Position numbers and translations under genes: made by a program. Under the pieces are notes generated by a model. The model made no database searches and was not told the origin of the DNA. It was given only the letters and a program-made list of their open reading frames with translations. 64,000 bases of DNA. Source: Acanthochromis polyacanthus (taxonomy: Eukaryota > Chordata > Actinopteri > Pomacentridae). The stretch is from assembly GCF_021347895.1 (NCBI RefSeq), contig NC_067134.1, positions 27,750,152 to 27,814,151 of the forward strand, read 5' to 3'. Shown in pieces: positions 45,200-58,183 of this stretch; position 1 is the stretch's first letter, and each line of letters begins with the position of its first letter.

Positions 45200-46050
45200 T
45201 CATGAGGTAAAATATTAGATTGCTCGGTGTTCTTTTGTCATTTTGTTTCTCATTTTTGTCATAGTTTGTCTTTTTTGTTGTTTTTTTGTCTGACTTTTGT
45301 TGTTTTGTTTCTCATTTTTGTCATTTTGTGTGTAATTTTTGGAATATTTTGTCTTGTTTTTGTTTTTTTGTCTTTTGTCATTCGTCTCATTTTGGTCGTT
45401 TTGTGTTTCCTTCTTGTCTCGCTTGTGTTGTTTGTCTATTTTTGTTTCTCGCTGTTGTCATTTTTTATCTCATTTACGTAATTTTTTGTCTCGTTTTTGT
45501 CATTTGTCTATTGTTTGTAGTTTTCTAACTTTTAGTCTAATTTTCTGTCTATTTTTTGTTTGTTTCGTGCCGTTTGTCTCGTGTTTTGGTCATTTTGTTT
45601 CTCTTTTGTGTCATTTTGTGTTTACTTTTTGTCTAACTTGTGATTTTTGTCTCATTTTTGTCATTTTGTGTTTTGCTTTATTCATAGTTTTGTCTGTTGT
45701 TTTTGTCGTTTTGTGTTTCCTTTTTGTCTCGTTTGTGTTTTTGTCTTATTCTTTGTGAATTTGTTCTTTTTTCTGTCATTTTTTTGTCTCTTTTCGTCCA
45801 TTTTTCTGTCGCTTTAACTTTTTTGTCAAATTTTTTGTCTTTTGTTTTGTGTTGTTTGTCTGACTTTTGTCATATTGATCGTAAAATAAAATACTGTATC
45901 ATCAGTTCCAGATAGATGTGACTAAATGTTGTGTTCCTTTGTAGACACTCTGTGATCTGGAAGTTGTGATGTGGAAACGATAAACTGAGGCTGTTGGAAT
46001 TGAATTCATTCTTGTTATTATTGAAGAAATTTCAGGTTGTTCATAATGTT
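45200..46050 (-). mobile_element. hAT-like element with TTTTGTC array, copy 8 (inverted)
   Basis: The array runs 45233-45862, followed by TGACTAAATGTTGTGTTCC, GACACTCTGTGATCTGGAAG and AAATTTCAGGTTGTTCAT, as in the 29490-30249 copy. Both terminal repeats are missing. Confidence 0.65.
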
Positions 46051-46525
46051 TTGACTACAGAGGTTCTCTTTGGGTTTCAGTGAGTTGGCAGCCGCTGCTA
46101 TGGTCTGTCTGGCTGTATTCTGTTACTGTCTTTATGAATCATGGATGCTGACACGCTGGTGTACAGCTACATACACTGAGGCTCCATTATTGAGCAGAAA
46201 ACAGCATCTTTGCTACAGTAAGTTTTCCCACTGAAATATACATAAGCTACATCACGTCTTTAAAAATACAGAAGCAGCAATTGCAGTCCTTTCATATTTA
46301 TTCCCAAACTTTGGAGATACAAAATTTGTCCACTTGAAATTCATCTCCGGGCTAATGTGATAGGAGCACACTAAATCCTTGTTGTCTTAATTAGAGCTTA
46401 GAAGCTGCTCAGGCCTGAAGGTAGCTGGTGAGATACTTTGGGGAAAATAGTTAATTAGTTATTGTTGAAAGTGCAAAGAGCCAAATCAGTGTCAAAGCAT
46501 GATCACTTTTTACACTTTCAACGTG
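46051..46525. other. No gene seen
   Basis: Single-copy-looking sequence with no recognised feature. Confidence 0.4.
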
Positions 46526-46529
46526 AGGT

Positions 46530-47870
46530 TTCCAGTTTCATCTCAAGACAAAATGCCTCTTTATTTCACATTTATGTTGATGTTTTGAAACATTTCTCCA
46601 ACGTACAAGCAACAGTTGGACTTTAGGAGACGGCCCGAAGTGCTCGTATGGTCTCAGCATATTAAACCTTATTTTCCTTTGATCAGAAAAATAATCAAAT
46701 CCAAAGAGATGTTTTTGTACGTTTTCTGAGGCTATAACATCATTTTGTAGTCTGTTTTTTTCTACCCCTTTTACATTCTTCAAAAAGAAAATGCTATTTC
46801 TGGTAAGATCACAAAATAACTGTGAGCCTCAGAGAGTTCACATTTCTTTGTCGATACTTTGAAGCTGTTATCCAGAAATTTAAAGATTTGGTGCTGTACA
46901 GTCAGAGACAGGATGTTAGATTAGCCTAGCGTAAAAACTGTATGGAGAGAAACAGATAGCCTGTCTGTTAATGTGAAATTAAATCACAACTTTACTTGAA
47001 ACACTTCAGCGCTAATATTTTTGAGCCAATTGCAAAACCTATGTCCTGTTTCAGGGCATATGTGACCTTTTTTAGCTACGGTCTGTAAATAATTTAATCC
47101 TCTGAAGCTTTTGGAGCGAGAGGACAGTTAGCCTAGCATAAAACCTGTTAGCATGTTGAAAGAGGTAGCCTAGTTTTGTCTGTTGTTGACATGAAGTTAA
47201 ACCACAGCTTTACTTTAAACAGTTAAGTGCACATTTTTTAGCCAGTTGCAGATGTTATGATGTCTTCTCAAAAGGAATGTGGGACATTTTGAAGCTGCAG
47301 TCTGTAAATAAGTTAAAACTTTGAAGCTGGAGCCAGAAGACAGCTAGCTTAGCCTAGCATAAAATCTGTTAGCAATTGGTTGTATGATATCAGCATTCAT
47401 TAAACCTTATTTTCCTTTGATCAGAAAATAATCAAGTCCAAAGAGATATTTATGTATGTTTTCTGAGGCTATAACATAATTTTATAGTCTGTATTTTTCT
47501 ACGCCTTTTATGTTTTTCAAAAAAAATAAGCGGAGACGGGGGATCATTAGATTAGCCTGATTAGTCTCCCTACTCATTAAAACTGTGAATGGGGAGAAAC
47601 AGCTGGGCTGGTTTTATCTATTGTTGACATGAAATTAAACCACAACTTTATGTTAAACCCTTAAGTGCTCATTTTTTAGCCTAACTTTGTTTCAAGTTAC
47701 GTGTGACATTTTAGAGCTAGAGGACAGTTAGCTTAGCCTAGCATACGATCTGTTAGCAAGGAAAACAGCTAGCCTGTTTACTCCATTCCTAACATGAAAC
47801 TTCAAGCAAACCTACAACTTTTCAGGATTACATTTATGTTTGTGTACTGATTAAATAAAGCACATTTTTT
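46530..47870. repeat. Imperfect tandem repeat with TTAGCCTAGCATAAAA units
   Basis: Blocks recur at about 200-400 bp steps: TTAGCCTAGCRTAAAA near 46920, 47130, 47350 and 47730; ATTAAACCTTATTTTCCTTT at about 46660 and 47398; CTGTAAATAA at 47085 and 47309. Divergence is high, so the expansion is old. Confidence 0.6.
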
Positions 47871-49384
47871 AATGCAGTTAGTGAGCGTTAGATGTGCTGG
47901 TAGATATTTTCCTCTACTTTGGAGCTAGCTGTCTGTCATCTTTCACTTTTCATGCTAAGCTACGCTATCTATTAGCTTCAGGTTTGTACTTAACAGACAG
48001 ATGTGAGAGTGCTATCAATGTTGGAGCTCAACTCTCAGAATGGAAGAATGTAGAATATATTTTTAAAATACAGAACTGTAAGAAATTGGACAGCCAAAGC
48101 TGCTGCTCTCCATTTTCCTCACCGCTCACTGAACAAACCTCTGTTTTTTTGGCTCATTGGCTTTGATTAAGTTCCTGACGCCACCACACCAGACTTTTAA
48201 CGTTGATTTATCAGGCTGGCCACTTTTACATTTCAGGCACCACGTCCAGAGAATAGAGTGAGCTGGTGCATTCACTGGCTGTAAGATGCTTCTGTAATGT
48301 TCTCGTAGAATAAACTCCTTCAGTTATTAACTGCGGTCCACGCCACTCTGATGTGGACTTGTGGTCATTTCATTGCCTCATTTGGGTTGTAATTAATCTC
48401 GATTAAAAGCACATCCATCTCAGTGCCCGTCTTGCATCCAGTTTAGCGCTTCGGTGCACAAACTCGTGGGAACATGCCCTCAGAGACAGCTGGGAAAGAT
48501 GACAGCAGAGGCATTAAAAACACCTGCAGAGTGGAGATGGATGGCTGAAAAAGATGCATAAAGGTGTTTCAGGAGATTAATGGCAGCTATGTTTCCTCTT
48601 TAACGGCATTCTTGTCAGCTTTTTGTCTCTTTCTCCATTTGTTTTTTTATTTACCTTTCACATTCTAACCCCATTTCTCCCACAGTCTCCCAGTGTTTCT
48701 GCCTCTGAAAGTCTAAGCCAAGCTTAAGCCTCCATCGACTACATGCCTCCTCCTCTCGCGGCTTCCTCCTGTCTGATTCTTGCTGCGAGGACCAGGAAAT
48801 CCTCAGCAGATGCCTGAAAGACTGTTTGGCTGGCTCCGTGCTGTTGACAGACAACACAGCTTTAAATGTGAAAACAAGACTATTTCGAGCAGGCTTTGCA
48901 GAGATGAATTTATAGACGGAGAACGGGGGAAGAAACTCCCAGACTTTCTCTTTGCACTTGTTTGACATTTTTCTCCAAACTTGTCAACATGAAATGCTTT
49001 GTGAGAACAGCGTGGAGGAAATGCAAACATTTTGTGGCTGTCACAGTGAAGGCTTTCATCCTGAGACGCTGCACACGGATGCACATCACAAAACGTGTTT
49101 CTATTGATCAGGATTTCACAGCAGTCGTCTTAAATTTACAAACTGGAGCCTCTGCAAAGATGGAAACAACAACAGCCGGTTCTAAAGTACAATTCACTAC
49201 CGATTCATGTATTATCTACATGAAAAGGAGCTGGAATTACTGCCAGTATTCAGTACCGGGTAAAGTAAAAGTAGAGTCAATATACATTTAAGGGCCTTTT
49301 GACTTTTGTTTTAATGTGTTTTATGTTCATTATGATCATGTCTTTACAAATTCCATCATTTTTATTATGGAAACAATCATTTAT
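47871..49384. other. No gene seen; single-copy-looking
   Basis: Unique sequence of moderate GC. Overlapping frames of up to 109 codons around 48650-49290 show no family signature. Confidence 0.4.
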
Positions 49385-49620
49385 TAATTAAAAAATGACT
49401 GGATATCACTGAAATATCAATTAAATAACCGTACAAATTTAATAATAACCACCTTCTAATGAGCTAAACAATAATAAAATGAGCAGATTCTAAAATAGTT
49501 TTGATTCTTTTCTTCTTATTAAGTTGAGATAATCATGACAGACAAATTAAATCACTTTCAACAAAGTTCTCCGTTACAAAAACACCTCTAAAGGAAGTGT
49601 GTTAATTCCAGATCACATGA
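49385..49620 (+). repeat. Flanking block shared with the 23.3- and 25.5-kb arrays
   Basis: GACTGGATATCACT, then AACCACCTTCTAAT and TTAAGTTGAGAT, occur in the same order at 23335-23465 and 25540-25675, each time directly left of an array. Confidence 0.75.
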
Positions 49621-52330
49621 CCTGCTCATTTTGTTTCTTTTTTGGTCATTTTCCGTCCGTTTGTGGGCATTTTAGGTCTTTCTTTGGTCATTTTGTGCAC
49701 TTTTTTGGCTGTTTTCAGTATGTTTGTTGTAATTTTAGGTATTTCTGTGATCATTTTGCAATTATTTTGACGTTATTTTGTGTGTCTATCATCCTTTATA
49801 TGATAATTATCTGTCTCACTGAGTCATTTTGTGTTTTTCTCTCGTTGTTTTGTGTCATTTTTTTGTCATTTTGTGCATCTTTGTGCTCATTTTGCTTCAT
49901 TTTTGGTCATTTTCAGACTTTTGTGGTTATTTAAGACTTTTTGAGGTCTGTTTGTGCCCCTTTGTGACCGTTTTCAGTATGTTTGTTGTAATTTTAGGTA
50001 TTTCTGTGATCATTTTGCAATTATTTTGACGTTATTTTGTGTTTCTATCATCCTTTTGTGTATTTATATGATAATTATCTGTCTCACTGAGTCATTTTGT
50101 GTTTTTCTGTCATTATTTTGTGTCACTTTTTGTCATTTTGTGCATTTTTGTGGTCATGTTGGGTCTTTCTGTGGTTGTTTTGTGCATCTTTGTGCTCATT
50201 TTGCTTCATTTTTGGTCATTTTCAGACTGTTTTGTGGGTATTTAAGACTTTTTGAGATCTGTTTGTGCCCCTTTGTGACCATTTTCAGTCTGTTTGTGGT
50301 AGTTTTAGGTGTTTTGTGGTCATTTTGCAACTTTTTATTGTTATTTTGTGTGTCTCTCATCATCTGTGTCTTTATATGATATTTATCTGTCGCATTGAGT
50401 CATTTTGTGATTTTCTGTGGTCATTTTCCGTCTTTTTGAGCATTTTTTGGTCCTTATCAGTCTGTTTGTGGTCATGCTGTGGCTTTTTGGGGTTGTTTTG
50501 TGTGTCTTTGTGCTCATTTTGTTTCTTTTTTGGTCATTTTCCGTCCGTTTGTGGGCATTTTAGGTCTTTCTTTGGTCATTTTGTGCACTTTTTTTGGCTG
50601 TTTTCAGTATGTTTGTTGTAATTTTAGGTATTTCTGTGATCATTTTGCAATTATTTTGACGTTATTTTGTGTGTCTATCATCCTTTATATGATAATTATC
50701 TGTCTCACTGAGTCATTTTGTGTTTTTCTCTCGTTGTTTTGTGTCATTTTTTTGTCATTTTGTGCATCTTTGTGCTCATTTTGCTTCATTTTTGGTCATT
50801 TTCAGACTTTTGTGGTTATTTAAGACTTTTTGAGGTCTGTTTGTGCCCCTTTGTGACCGTTTTCAGTATGTTTGTTGTAATTTTAGGTATTTCTGTGATC
50901 ATTTTGCAATTATTTTGACGTTATTTTGTGTTTCTATCATCCTTTTGTGTATTTATATGATAATTATCTGTCTCACTGAGTCATTTTGTGTTTTTCTGTC
51001 ATTATTTTGTGTCACTTTTTGTCATTTTGTGCATTTTTGTGGTCATGTTGGGTCTTTCTGTGGTTGTTTTGTGCGTCTTTGTGCTCATTTTGCTTCATTT
51101 TTGGTCATTTTCAGACTGTTTTGTGGGTATTTAAGACTTTTTGAGATCTGTTTGTGCCCCTTTGTGACCATTTTCAGTCTGTTTGTGGTAGTTTTAGGTG
51201 TTTTGTGGTCATTTTGCAACTTTTTATTGTTATTTTGTGTGTCTCTCATCATCTGTGTCTTTATATGATATTTATCTGTTGCATTGAGTCATTTTGTGAT
51301 TTTCTGTGGTCATTTTCCATCTTTTTGAGCATTTTTTGGTCCTTATCAGTCTGTTTGTGGTCATGCTGTGGCTTTTTGGGGTTGTTTTGTGTGTCTTTGT
51401 GCTCATTTTGTTTCTTTTTTGGTCATTTTCCGTCCGTTTGTGGGCATTTTAGGTCTTTCTGTGGTCATTTTGTGCACTTTTTTTGGCTGTTTTCAGTATG
51501 TTTGTTGTAATTTTAGGTATTTCTGTGATCATTTTGCAATTATTTTGACGTTATTTTGTGTTTCTATCATCCTTTTGTGTCTTTATATGATAGTTATCTG
51601 TCTCACTGAGTCATTTTGTGTTTTTCTCTCGTTATTTTGTGTCATTTTTTTGTCATTTTGTGCATTTTTGTGGTCATGTTGGATCTTTCTGTGGTTGCTT
51701 TGTGCGTCTTTGTGCTCATTTTTGCTTCATTTTTGGTCATTTTCAGACTGTTTTGTGGGTATTTAAGACTTTTTGAGATCTGTTTGTGCCCCTTTGTGAC
51801 TATTTTCAGTCTGTTTGTGGTAGTTTTAGGTGTTTTGTGGTCATTTTGCAACTTTTTATTGTTATTTTGTGTGTCTCTCATCATCTGTGTCTTTATATGA
51901 TATTTATCTGTCGCATTGAGTCATTTTGTGATTTTATGTGGTCATTTTCTGTCTTTTTGAGCCTTTTTTGGTCCTTTTCAGTCTGTTTGTGGTCATGATG
52001 TGGCTTTTTGTGGTTGTTTTGTATGTCTTTGTGCTCATTTTGTTTCTTTTTGGTCATTTTCAGACTGTTTTGTGGAGATTTAGGTGTTTTGTGGTCATTC
52101 TGTGGGTCTCTGTGGTCATTTTGCAACTTTTTGTTGTTATTTTGTTGCTCTCTCTCATCATTTTGTATCATTATTTGATAATTATGTGTCTCATTGAGTC
52201 ATTTTGTTTCTTTTTGAGCCTTTTTCCTTTGTCAGTTTGTGTCTCTTTGTGGTCATTGTTGGTCATTATCAGTCTGTTTGCGGTCACAAAATGTGTCTCC
52301 TTATTTTTTTCATTCTGTTTTTCAGTGCAT
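49621..52330. repeat. 889-bp higher-order satellite, about three copies
   Basis: Long stretches at 49829-50379 recur at 50718-51268 with almost no change (step 889). 50265-50621 recurs at 51154-51510, and the third copy, from about 51398, has internal deletions. The landmark GCATTGAGTCATTTTGTG or CACTGAGTCATTTTGTG falls at about 49811, 50081, 50387, 50700, 50970, 51276, 51599, 51909 and 52189, so each 889-bp unit contains three ~300-bp subunits. The subunits are made of shorter GGTCATTTT words. Confidence 0.9.
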
Positions 52331-52755
52331 TGTTTCCTCCAGTCTTTTCAGCTCAGTGTAAAGCCCCATTCTGTGCTCAGTGTGCCGGTGCTCTATCAGC
52401 TCTAATGAGACACACCTGAGGCTGCTCACCTGTGGAGGAGGGGCCTACACCGTGAGGAAGACATCAGCTGAAAGGTATGGACTTCTTTCTTCCATGAAAA
52501 CAAAGTAAAGATGCTGCAAAAGTGACCTTTTAAAGGTTTCTTTAAAACTGTAGTCCAGCAGCCTGTCATCAGTCGGAGATGTTCAGTCTGAAGTGTAGCT
52601 TAAAGCCCTCTGGTGGAAGCCTGGGCAGCGTTCTAACATCCATCCTACTGTACAGAGGCAGAGATTTAGTGTCCCAGCAGGTAGCGTGTCACATATACAT
52701 GAGAAGATGGTCAAAGCTGAAGGTGCAGTATGATGATGGAGACGCTTACACCAGC
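52331..52755. other. No gene seen
   Basis: Short single-copy-looking interval between arrays. Confidence 0.4.
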
Positions 52756-53110
52756 TTTATGTCTTGTTTTTGTCATTTTGTGTCTCATTTTTGTGGTTTT
52801 GTGTCTCGTTTTAGTCATTTTGTGTCTCGTTTTAGTCATTTTGTGTCTCGTTTTAGTCATTTTGTGTCTTGTTTTAGTCATTTTGTGTCTCGTTTTACTC
52901 ATTTTTTGTCTCGTTTTAGTCATTTTCTGTCTCGTTTTAGTCATTTTTGTCTTGTTTTACTCGTTTTGTGTCTTGTTTTAGTCATTTTTGTGTCTTGTTT
53001 TAGTCATTTTGTGTGTTGTTTCGTCATTTCGTGTCTTGTTTTTTTGGTTTTGTGTCTTGTTGTTGTCTTTTGTGTCTCATTTCTGTAATTTTGTGTGTTG
53101 TTTTTGTCGT
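52756..53110. repeat. 21-bp minisatellite (GTCATTTTGTGTCTCGTTTTA)-like
   Basis: About ten regular 21-bp units and several degenerate ones. Because 21 is a multiple of three, the array opens a CLVLVIL heptad frame that is not a gene. No hAT ends flank it. Confidence 0.85.
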
Positions 53111-53284
53111 TTACATCATCAAACTGTTTCCTAAAGAACGGGTAGAGCAAAACTATGTCCTCTCTAATTATGTTGGCACATGAATAAAAGTTGGTTTTCA
53201 GTGTTACATCAAAGCCATCTTAAGGCAGGAAGGAAAAATATAAATCTGTAATATTCATTTGTTATGTTTACTATTGTATACGTA

Positions 53285-53490
53285 TTTTTACGCTGCCAAG
53301 GAACGCAGCAGAATTATGTGACGATTGGCGAATGTCTGTCTGTCTGTCCGTCTGTTTGCAACATTATTCAAAAACAGACCAGTGGATTTGGATGAAATTT
53401 TCAGGGAAGGTCAGAAATGACACAAGGATAATGCGATTAGATGTTGGCAGTGATGCAGCTTATAGTCTGGATCCACTCGCATCTTCACAA
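53285..53490 (+). mobile_element. GGATCCAC-core dispersed repeat, short copy
   Basis: It contains CAAGGAACGCAGCAGAATTA, a TGTCTGTCTG run, GGATTTGGATGAAATTTTCA and TATAGTCTGGATCCACT, in the same order as the other copies. Confidence 0.65.
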
Positions 53491-54357
53491 CAACAGCATG
53501 ACAGAATTCCAGGTTGTTTTCCAGTATTTATGTGCAAATTATCGCCTAAACTTCTTTCTCCACTCTCTCAGTAATTAGCTTTGCATTCGTGTTGCTTTTA
53601 AATCTGAGGTCCAAAGTGTCAGAAGTGGAACAGTGACTGATGTGATTTAATATTTCCATAAATCCATTCCTCAGCCGCTCTCAGCTTGATGTTGTGACCT
53701 CCTCTAATCATCTCATCTCCCTTGTCAAATCCTCTCCCTGCCGTCCCCACACCGATAAGCTGCTCTGTTTGCAGTCCTTCCCATCTATCGCACAAATCCC
53801 AGCCTCAGAATGCAGCCGTGCAGGCAGGAAAACAAAAAAACAAAGGTATAATGTGAAGCCAGAATAGATAAGAGCTGCTGTATGGTGTCAGGGCGAGCTT
53901 TATGGAGAATTCAATCAAACCTCAAGTGTCCGGGAGATTAATCGCTGCAATTATTCACACCCGACTCCAGGTGCTGTTCATGTGAGAAGAAATGGATTAT
54001 ATTCCCCCTGCAGACGGAGCAGCTGATAAATAGTTTTTTAGCAATAATCAGGCACCTGAATCTTTTCAGTTAACTTCAGCTCTTAGAAATGTGGGAAAAA
54101 CTTTGAGACCCGGCAGGCTGGGGTCAGAGGAGGTCGATGGGGAAGACGAGGTCAACGTTTTACTCACAACTTTTCCTTCCAATTTACTTAACACAGGAGA
54201 ACGGCTTCCTCACTGGAACATAATCGAGAACGGAATTAAGTGTCGGCAGGCCAGTATCAGCGGAGGATTGTGGAGGAAGTGAGGGCTGATGGGAGAGAAT
54301 CACAAGGTAAAGGAACCGCTGCCAAGAGAACTATTCCAGGTCTCTGTATGGTCACAA
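53491..54357. other. No gene seen; single-copy-looking
   Basis: No recognised domain or repeat. Confidence 0.4.
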
Positions 54358-55455
54358 AGATACGACAACAAACACAAGCCAAACAAAAAGGAAGCACAAA
54401 CCGACAAAAACGAGAAACAAAATGACAAAAGTCCGACAAAAAGGGACAAAAATCAACAAAATGATTGCAAAAACGTGACACAAAAACAAAAAATGACAAA
54501 AAAATGACAAAAAATTACACAAAACAAAACAAAAGAGACAAAAAATTTCCCCCAAAATTTACAAAGAGGCAATAAAATGGACAAACAAGACAAAAAATGA
54601 CAAAAGCGAGAAACAAAATTACAAAATAACAACAGTGAGACAAAAACGAGAAACGGTGACAAAAGTCAGACAAAAAAGACCAAAAAACAAGAAAAATATG
54701 ACAAAAATGAGACAAAACAAAAAGAGACAAAAAATTGGACAAAAAAGATACAAAGCGACAAAAAATTGACGAAATGAAAGAAAAAAGGAACAAAACAACA
54801 AAAAATACACAATACAGCACAAACAAGACAAAAAGGAAACACAAACCGACAAAAACTTGAGACGGACAACAAAAGTCAGACAAAAAAGACAAAAAACTAT
54901 AAAATCAAGAAAAAACGTTCCAAGAACGAGACACAAAACGATGACAAATACACAATAAAACACAAGCGAGACAAAAAGGAAACAAAATGACAAGTCGACA
55001 AAAACAGGACAAAATATTCCAAGAACGAGACACAAAACGACAAAAGCAAGAAAAAAATGACAAAAAAGTTACAAAGTGACAAAAAATGGACCCAAATGAG
55101 ACAAAAACATTACAAAAAAGCAACAAAATGATGACAAATGCACAATAAAATGTAAGCAAGACGAAAAGGAAATAAAACGACAAGTCAGACAAAAAAACAC
55201 AAAAAATCTACAAAAACAGGACAAAATATTCCAAGAACGAGACACAAAACAACATAAATGAGAAAAAAGTTACAAAGTGACAAAAAATGGACCCAAATGA
55301 GACAAAAACATTACAAAAAAGCAACAAAATGACAACAAATACACAATAAAACACAAGCAAGACAAAAAGGAAGAAAAGCAAGAAACAAAATGACAAAAAG
55401 AAAACAAAATCAAAAACACAAGACACAAAACATGAGACAAACGACTAAAATCAGT
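54358..55455. repeat. GACAAAA array without recognisable transposon ends
   Basis: Units GAGACAAAAAGGAAAC and GACAAAAAATGG recur. A ~190-bp higher-order step is seen with CCAAGAACGAGACACAAAAC at about 54919, 55019 and 55230. Units match the hAT-internal arrays, but neither arm is present. Confidence 0.8.
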
Positions 55456-55504
55456 CAACGCTAGCCTTGCCTGGCGCTGTGATGTAAATTGAAGGAACCA
55501 ACAG

Positions 55505-55600
55505 ATTTTCACAAACACACAGACTCACAAACACACAGACTCTCACAAACACACACACAGACTCACAAACACACAGACTCACAAACACACAGACTCACTA
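55505..55600. repeat. 18-bp tandem repeat (CACAAACACACAGACTCA)
   Basis: About five units, with one shortened and one extended by CA. Confidence 0.85.
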
Positions 55601-56204
55601 TCATCCCTCTCACTTCTCCAGCTGACAGGAGGCTCATAGGTGTGAATGATGTCATCGTTAGCTCCACCCAATCATGACAGATCTCCTTCCTCTGGGCGTT
55701 GGAACACCAGCGTCAGCTCAGATGAGGAAGGAGGCGACTCACCCACGAGGAAGCTCTGAACCCGGCTTCTGCTTTCGTGTTATCGGCCTGCTTTACTTCA
55801 TTGCAGAGAGATTGTTCCCCAGAAATGACTTTAATCTGGCTTGTTTTCATCTCAGTCGATGTGTTTCTTTCTTGCGGTTTGATGCACGCTCTCCGTGTCG
55901 CTGAATGCTTTGGCATGTGTTTCATGTATTGTTTTTATTTTTATTTCGTCCCCTGATGTTAATAACAAATTAGGACAAGAGCCAAAATCTACTTTCATCT
56001 GTTTCTTCCTCTTGTTGGCGTTCAGCTGTCTGACTAAACACAGGAAAGGACCAGTGTCTGTCAGCGTTAATTACTTATGCAAATGGCAGCAGCACAGTAA
56101 TTACATCCTGCCGACACACACACAGTGCAGCTACAAGGACGTCCATCCTCATGAGGTTATTATTAAAAGTATCATTCCTTTATAAAATCAAACGGCACGC
56201 AGAT
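55601..56204. other. No gene seen; single-copy-looking
   Basis: No recognised domain or repeat. Confidence 0.4.
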
Positions 56205-57525
56205 GTGAGACACACGACACGAAAACATGAGGTAAACGACACAAGTCAGACAAAAAAAGACTAAAAACAAGACAAAATATTACAAAAATGAAGCAAAAAA
56301 TGACAAAAATGAGACAAACAACACGAAAACATGAGGTAAACGACACAAGTCAGACAAAAAAAAGACTAAAAACAAGACAAAATATTACAAAAATGAGACA
56401 CAAAATGACAAAAATGAGACAAACGACACAAAAACATGAGGTAAACGACACAAGTCAGACAAAAAAGACTAAAAACAAGACAAAATATTACAAAAATGAA
56501 GCAAAAAATGACAAAAATGAGACAAACAACACGAAAACATGAGGTAAACGACACAAGTCAGACAAAAAAAAGACTAAAAACAAGACAAAATATTACAAAA
56601 ATGAGACACAAAATGACAAAAATGAGACAAACGACACAAAAACATGAGGTAAACGACACAAGTCAGACAAAAAAAAGACTAAAAACAAGACAAAATATTA
56701 CAAAAATGAGACACAAAATGACAAAAATGAGACAAACGACACAAAAACATGAGGTAAACGACACAAGTCAGACAAAAAAAGACTAAAAACAAGACAAAAT
56801 ATTACAAAAATGAGACACAAAATGACAAAAATGAGACAACTGATGTGAAACAAAACAAAAAAAGAGACCAAAAATTAGGCAAAAGTTACAAAGCAACTAA
56901 AGAAATGGACAAAGGAAAAACAAAAATGACACAACTGAGACAAAAAATGACAAAAGCGTGAAACAAAAAGGCAAAATAACGGACAAACAAAACAAGCGAG
57001 GCAAAAAGGAAACACAAAACGACAAAAGCTAGACAAAAAATGACAAAAACTATACAAAATATTACAAAAATGAGAAAAAATGAGACAATTGACACAAAAC
57101 AAATTAGAAAAAAATTTTGACAAACGTTACAGAGCAAAAAAAATGTATGCAAATGAGAAAAAAATTACAAAACAATTTTAAAAAATGGAACAAACTCACA
57201 AAAAATACACAATAAAACACAAGCAAGAAAAAAAGGAAACAAAAAACGAGATAAATGACAAGTCAGACAAAGAACAACAAAAACAAGACAAAATACTACA
57301 AAATGACAACAAATGAGACAAATGACACAAAAATTAGGCAGAAAAGTTACAAAGCGACAAAAAAGGATACAAAATAGACAAAAAATACACAATAAAATAC
57401 AGGTGAGACAAAAAGGAAACAAAAAACAAGAAACAAAACAACAAAAGCGTGAGAAACCGCAATAATCAGACACAAAAAGAAAAAAAACAACATAAACAAG
57501 ACAAAATATTTCAAAAATGAGACGC
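56205..57525. repeat. GACAAAA array with 104-bp units and 208-bp dimers
   Basis: ACATGAGGTAAACGACACAA falls at about 56225, 56329, 56434, 56537, 56642 and 56747, giving a 104-bp period. Alternating variants (GAAGCAAAAAATG versus GAGACACAAAATG) define a 208-bp dimer. From 56840 the array becomes irregular. Confidence 0.88.
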
Positions 57526-58098
57526 ATCATGATGCTGCCACCCCCGTGTCGCTGGGCAGGTCTCATCCAGAGCAGGATTATCAAAACCAAATGATGATCT
57601 CTGAAGCTGTTAAATGAAGCCAGTGACAAAAACTGCAGTTCCTCAAATGTCCACTGTCTGATTAATTTGTAATAAATGAAACATAATTAAGGGTGTTTGA
57701 ATGGCGGTTACCATTACTGGATGGACCATGACCCAGGGATGTTTCTGTGATTCGTCTCAATCCCACTCACATTCCACGTCTTTGCTCATTTTAGGATCAT
57801 CCAGGAGTTTAAAGGAGTCCGGTCCTGGAGAGATGTGACGGTCGGAGCTACAACACTGAGATCACAGTGAGTTCATTCATCTTTTTAAGCAGTCAGTGGG
57901 TGAAACTAACCCGTCTCACAGCGGTCTAAACCCAGCTAACATTCCATATTAGCGCGTGAACACTCAAGTAGTGAATGTTTGGGCTTGTAGAAGGGCAGGG
58001 TACGCTGATGAAAAGATCCATAACACAAGACAAAACCAATGCGATATCACTGAATGAAATAAATAACTGCTGAACCCAACAACAATGGCGACTTATCT
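57526..58098. other. No gene seen
   Basis: Single-copy-looking sequence before a Tc1 end. Confidence 0.4.
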
Positions 58099-58160
58099 AC
58101 AGTACCGTTCATAAGTTTGGTGTCACCCAGACAATTTCATGTTTTGATGAGACCATTAAG
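58099..58160 (+). mobile_element. Tc1-like end fragment
   Basis: CAGTACCGTTCATAAGTTTG then GTGTCACCCAGACAATTT matches a Tc1-type outer end. It stops just before the minisatellite. Confidence 0.55.
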
Positions 58161-58183
58161 TACAAAATAACTCAAAGAGTTCA

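Noticed and set aside
49599..52405. Phe/Cys/Leu-rich frames of up to 155 codons resembling membrane proteins
   Set aside because: They are products of T-rich satellite words; identical frames recur at 889-bp steps and no family signature is seen.
56205..56840. CRISPR-like regular repeats at 104-bp spacing
   Set aside because: There are no unique spacers; the whole 104-bp unit is repeated, and the context is a vertebrate genome.
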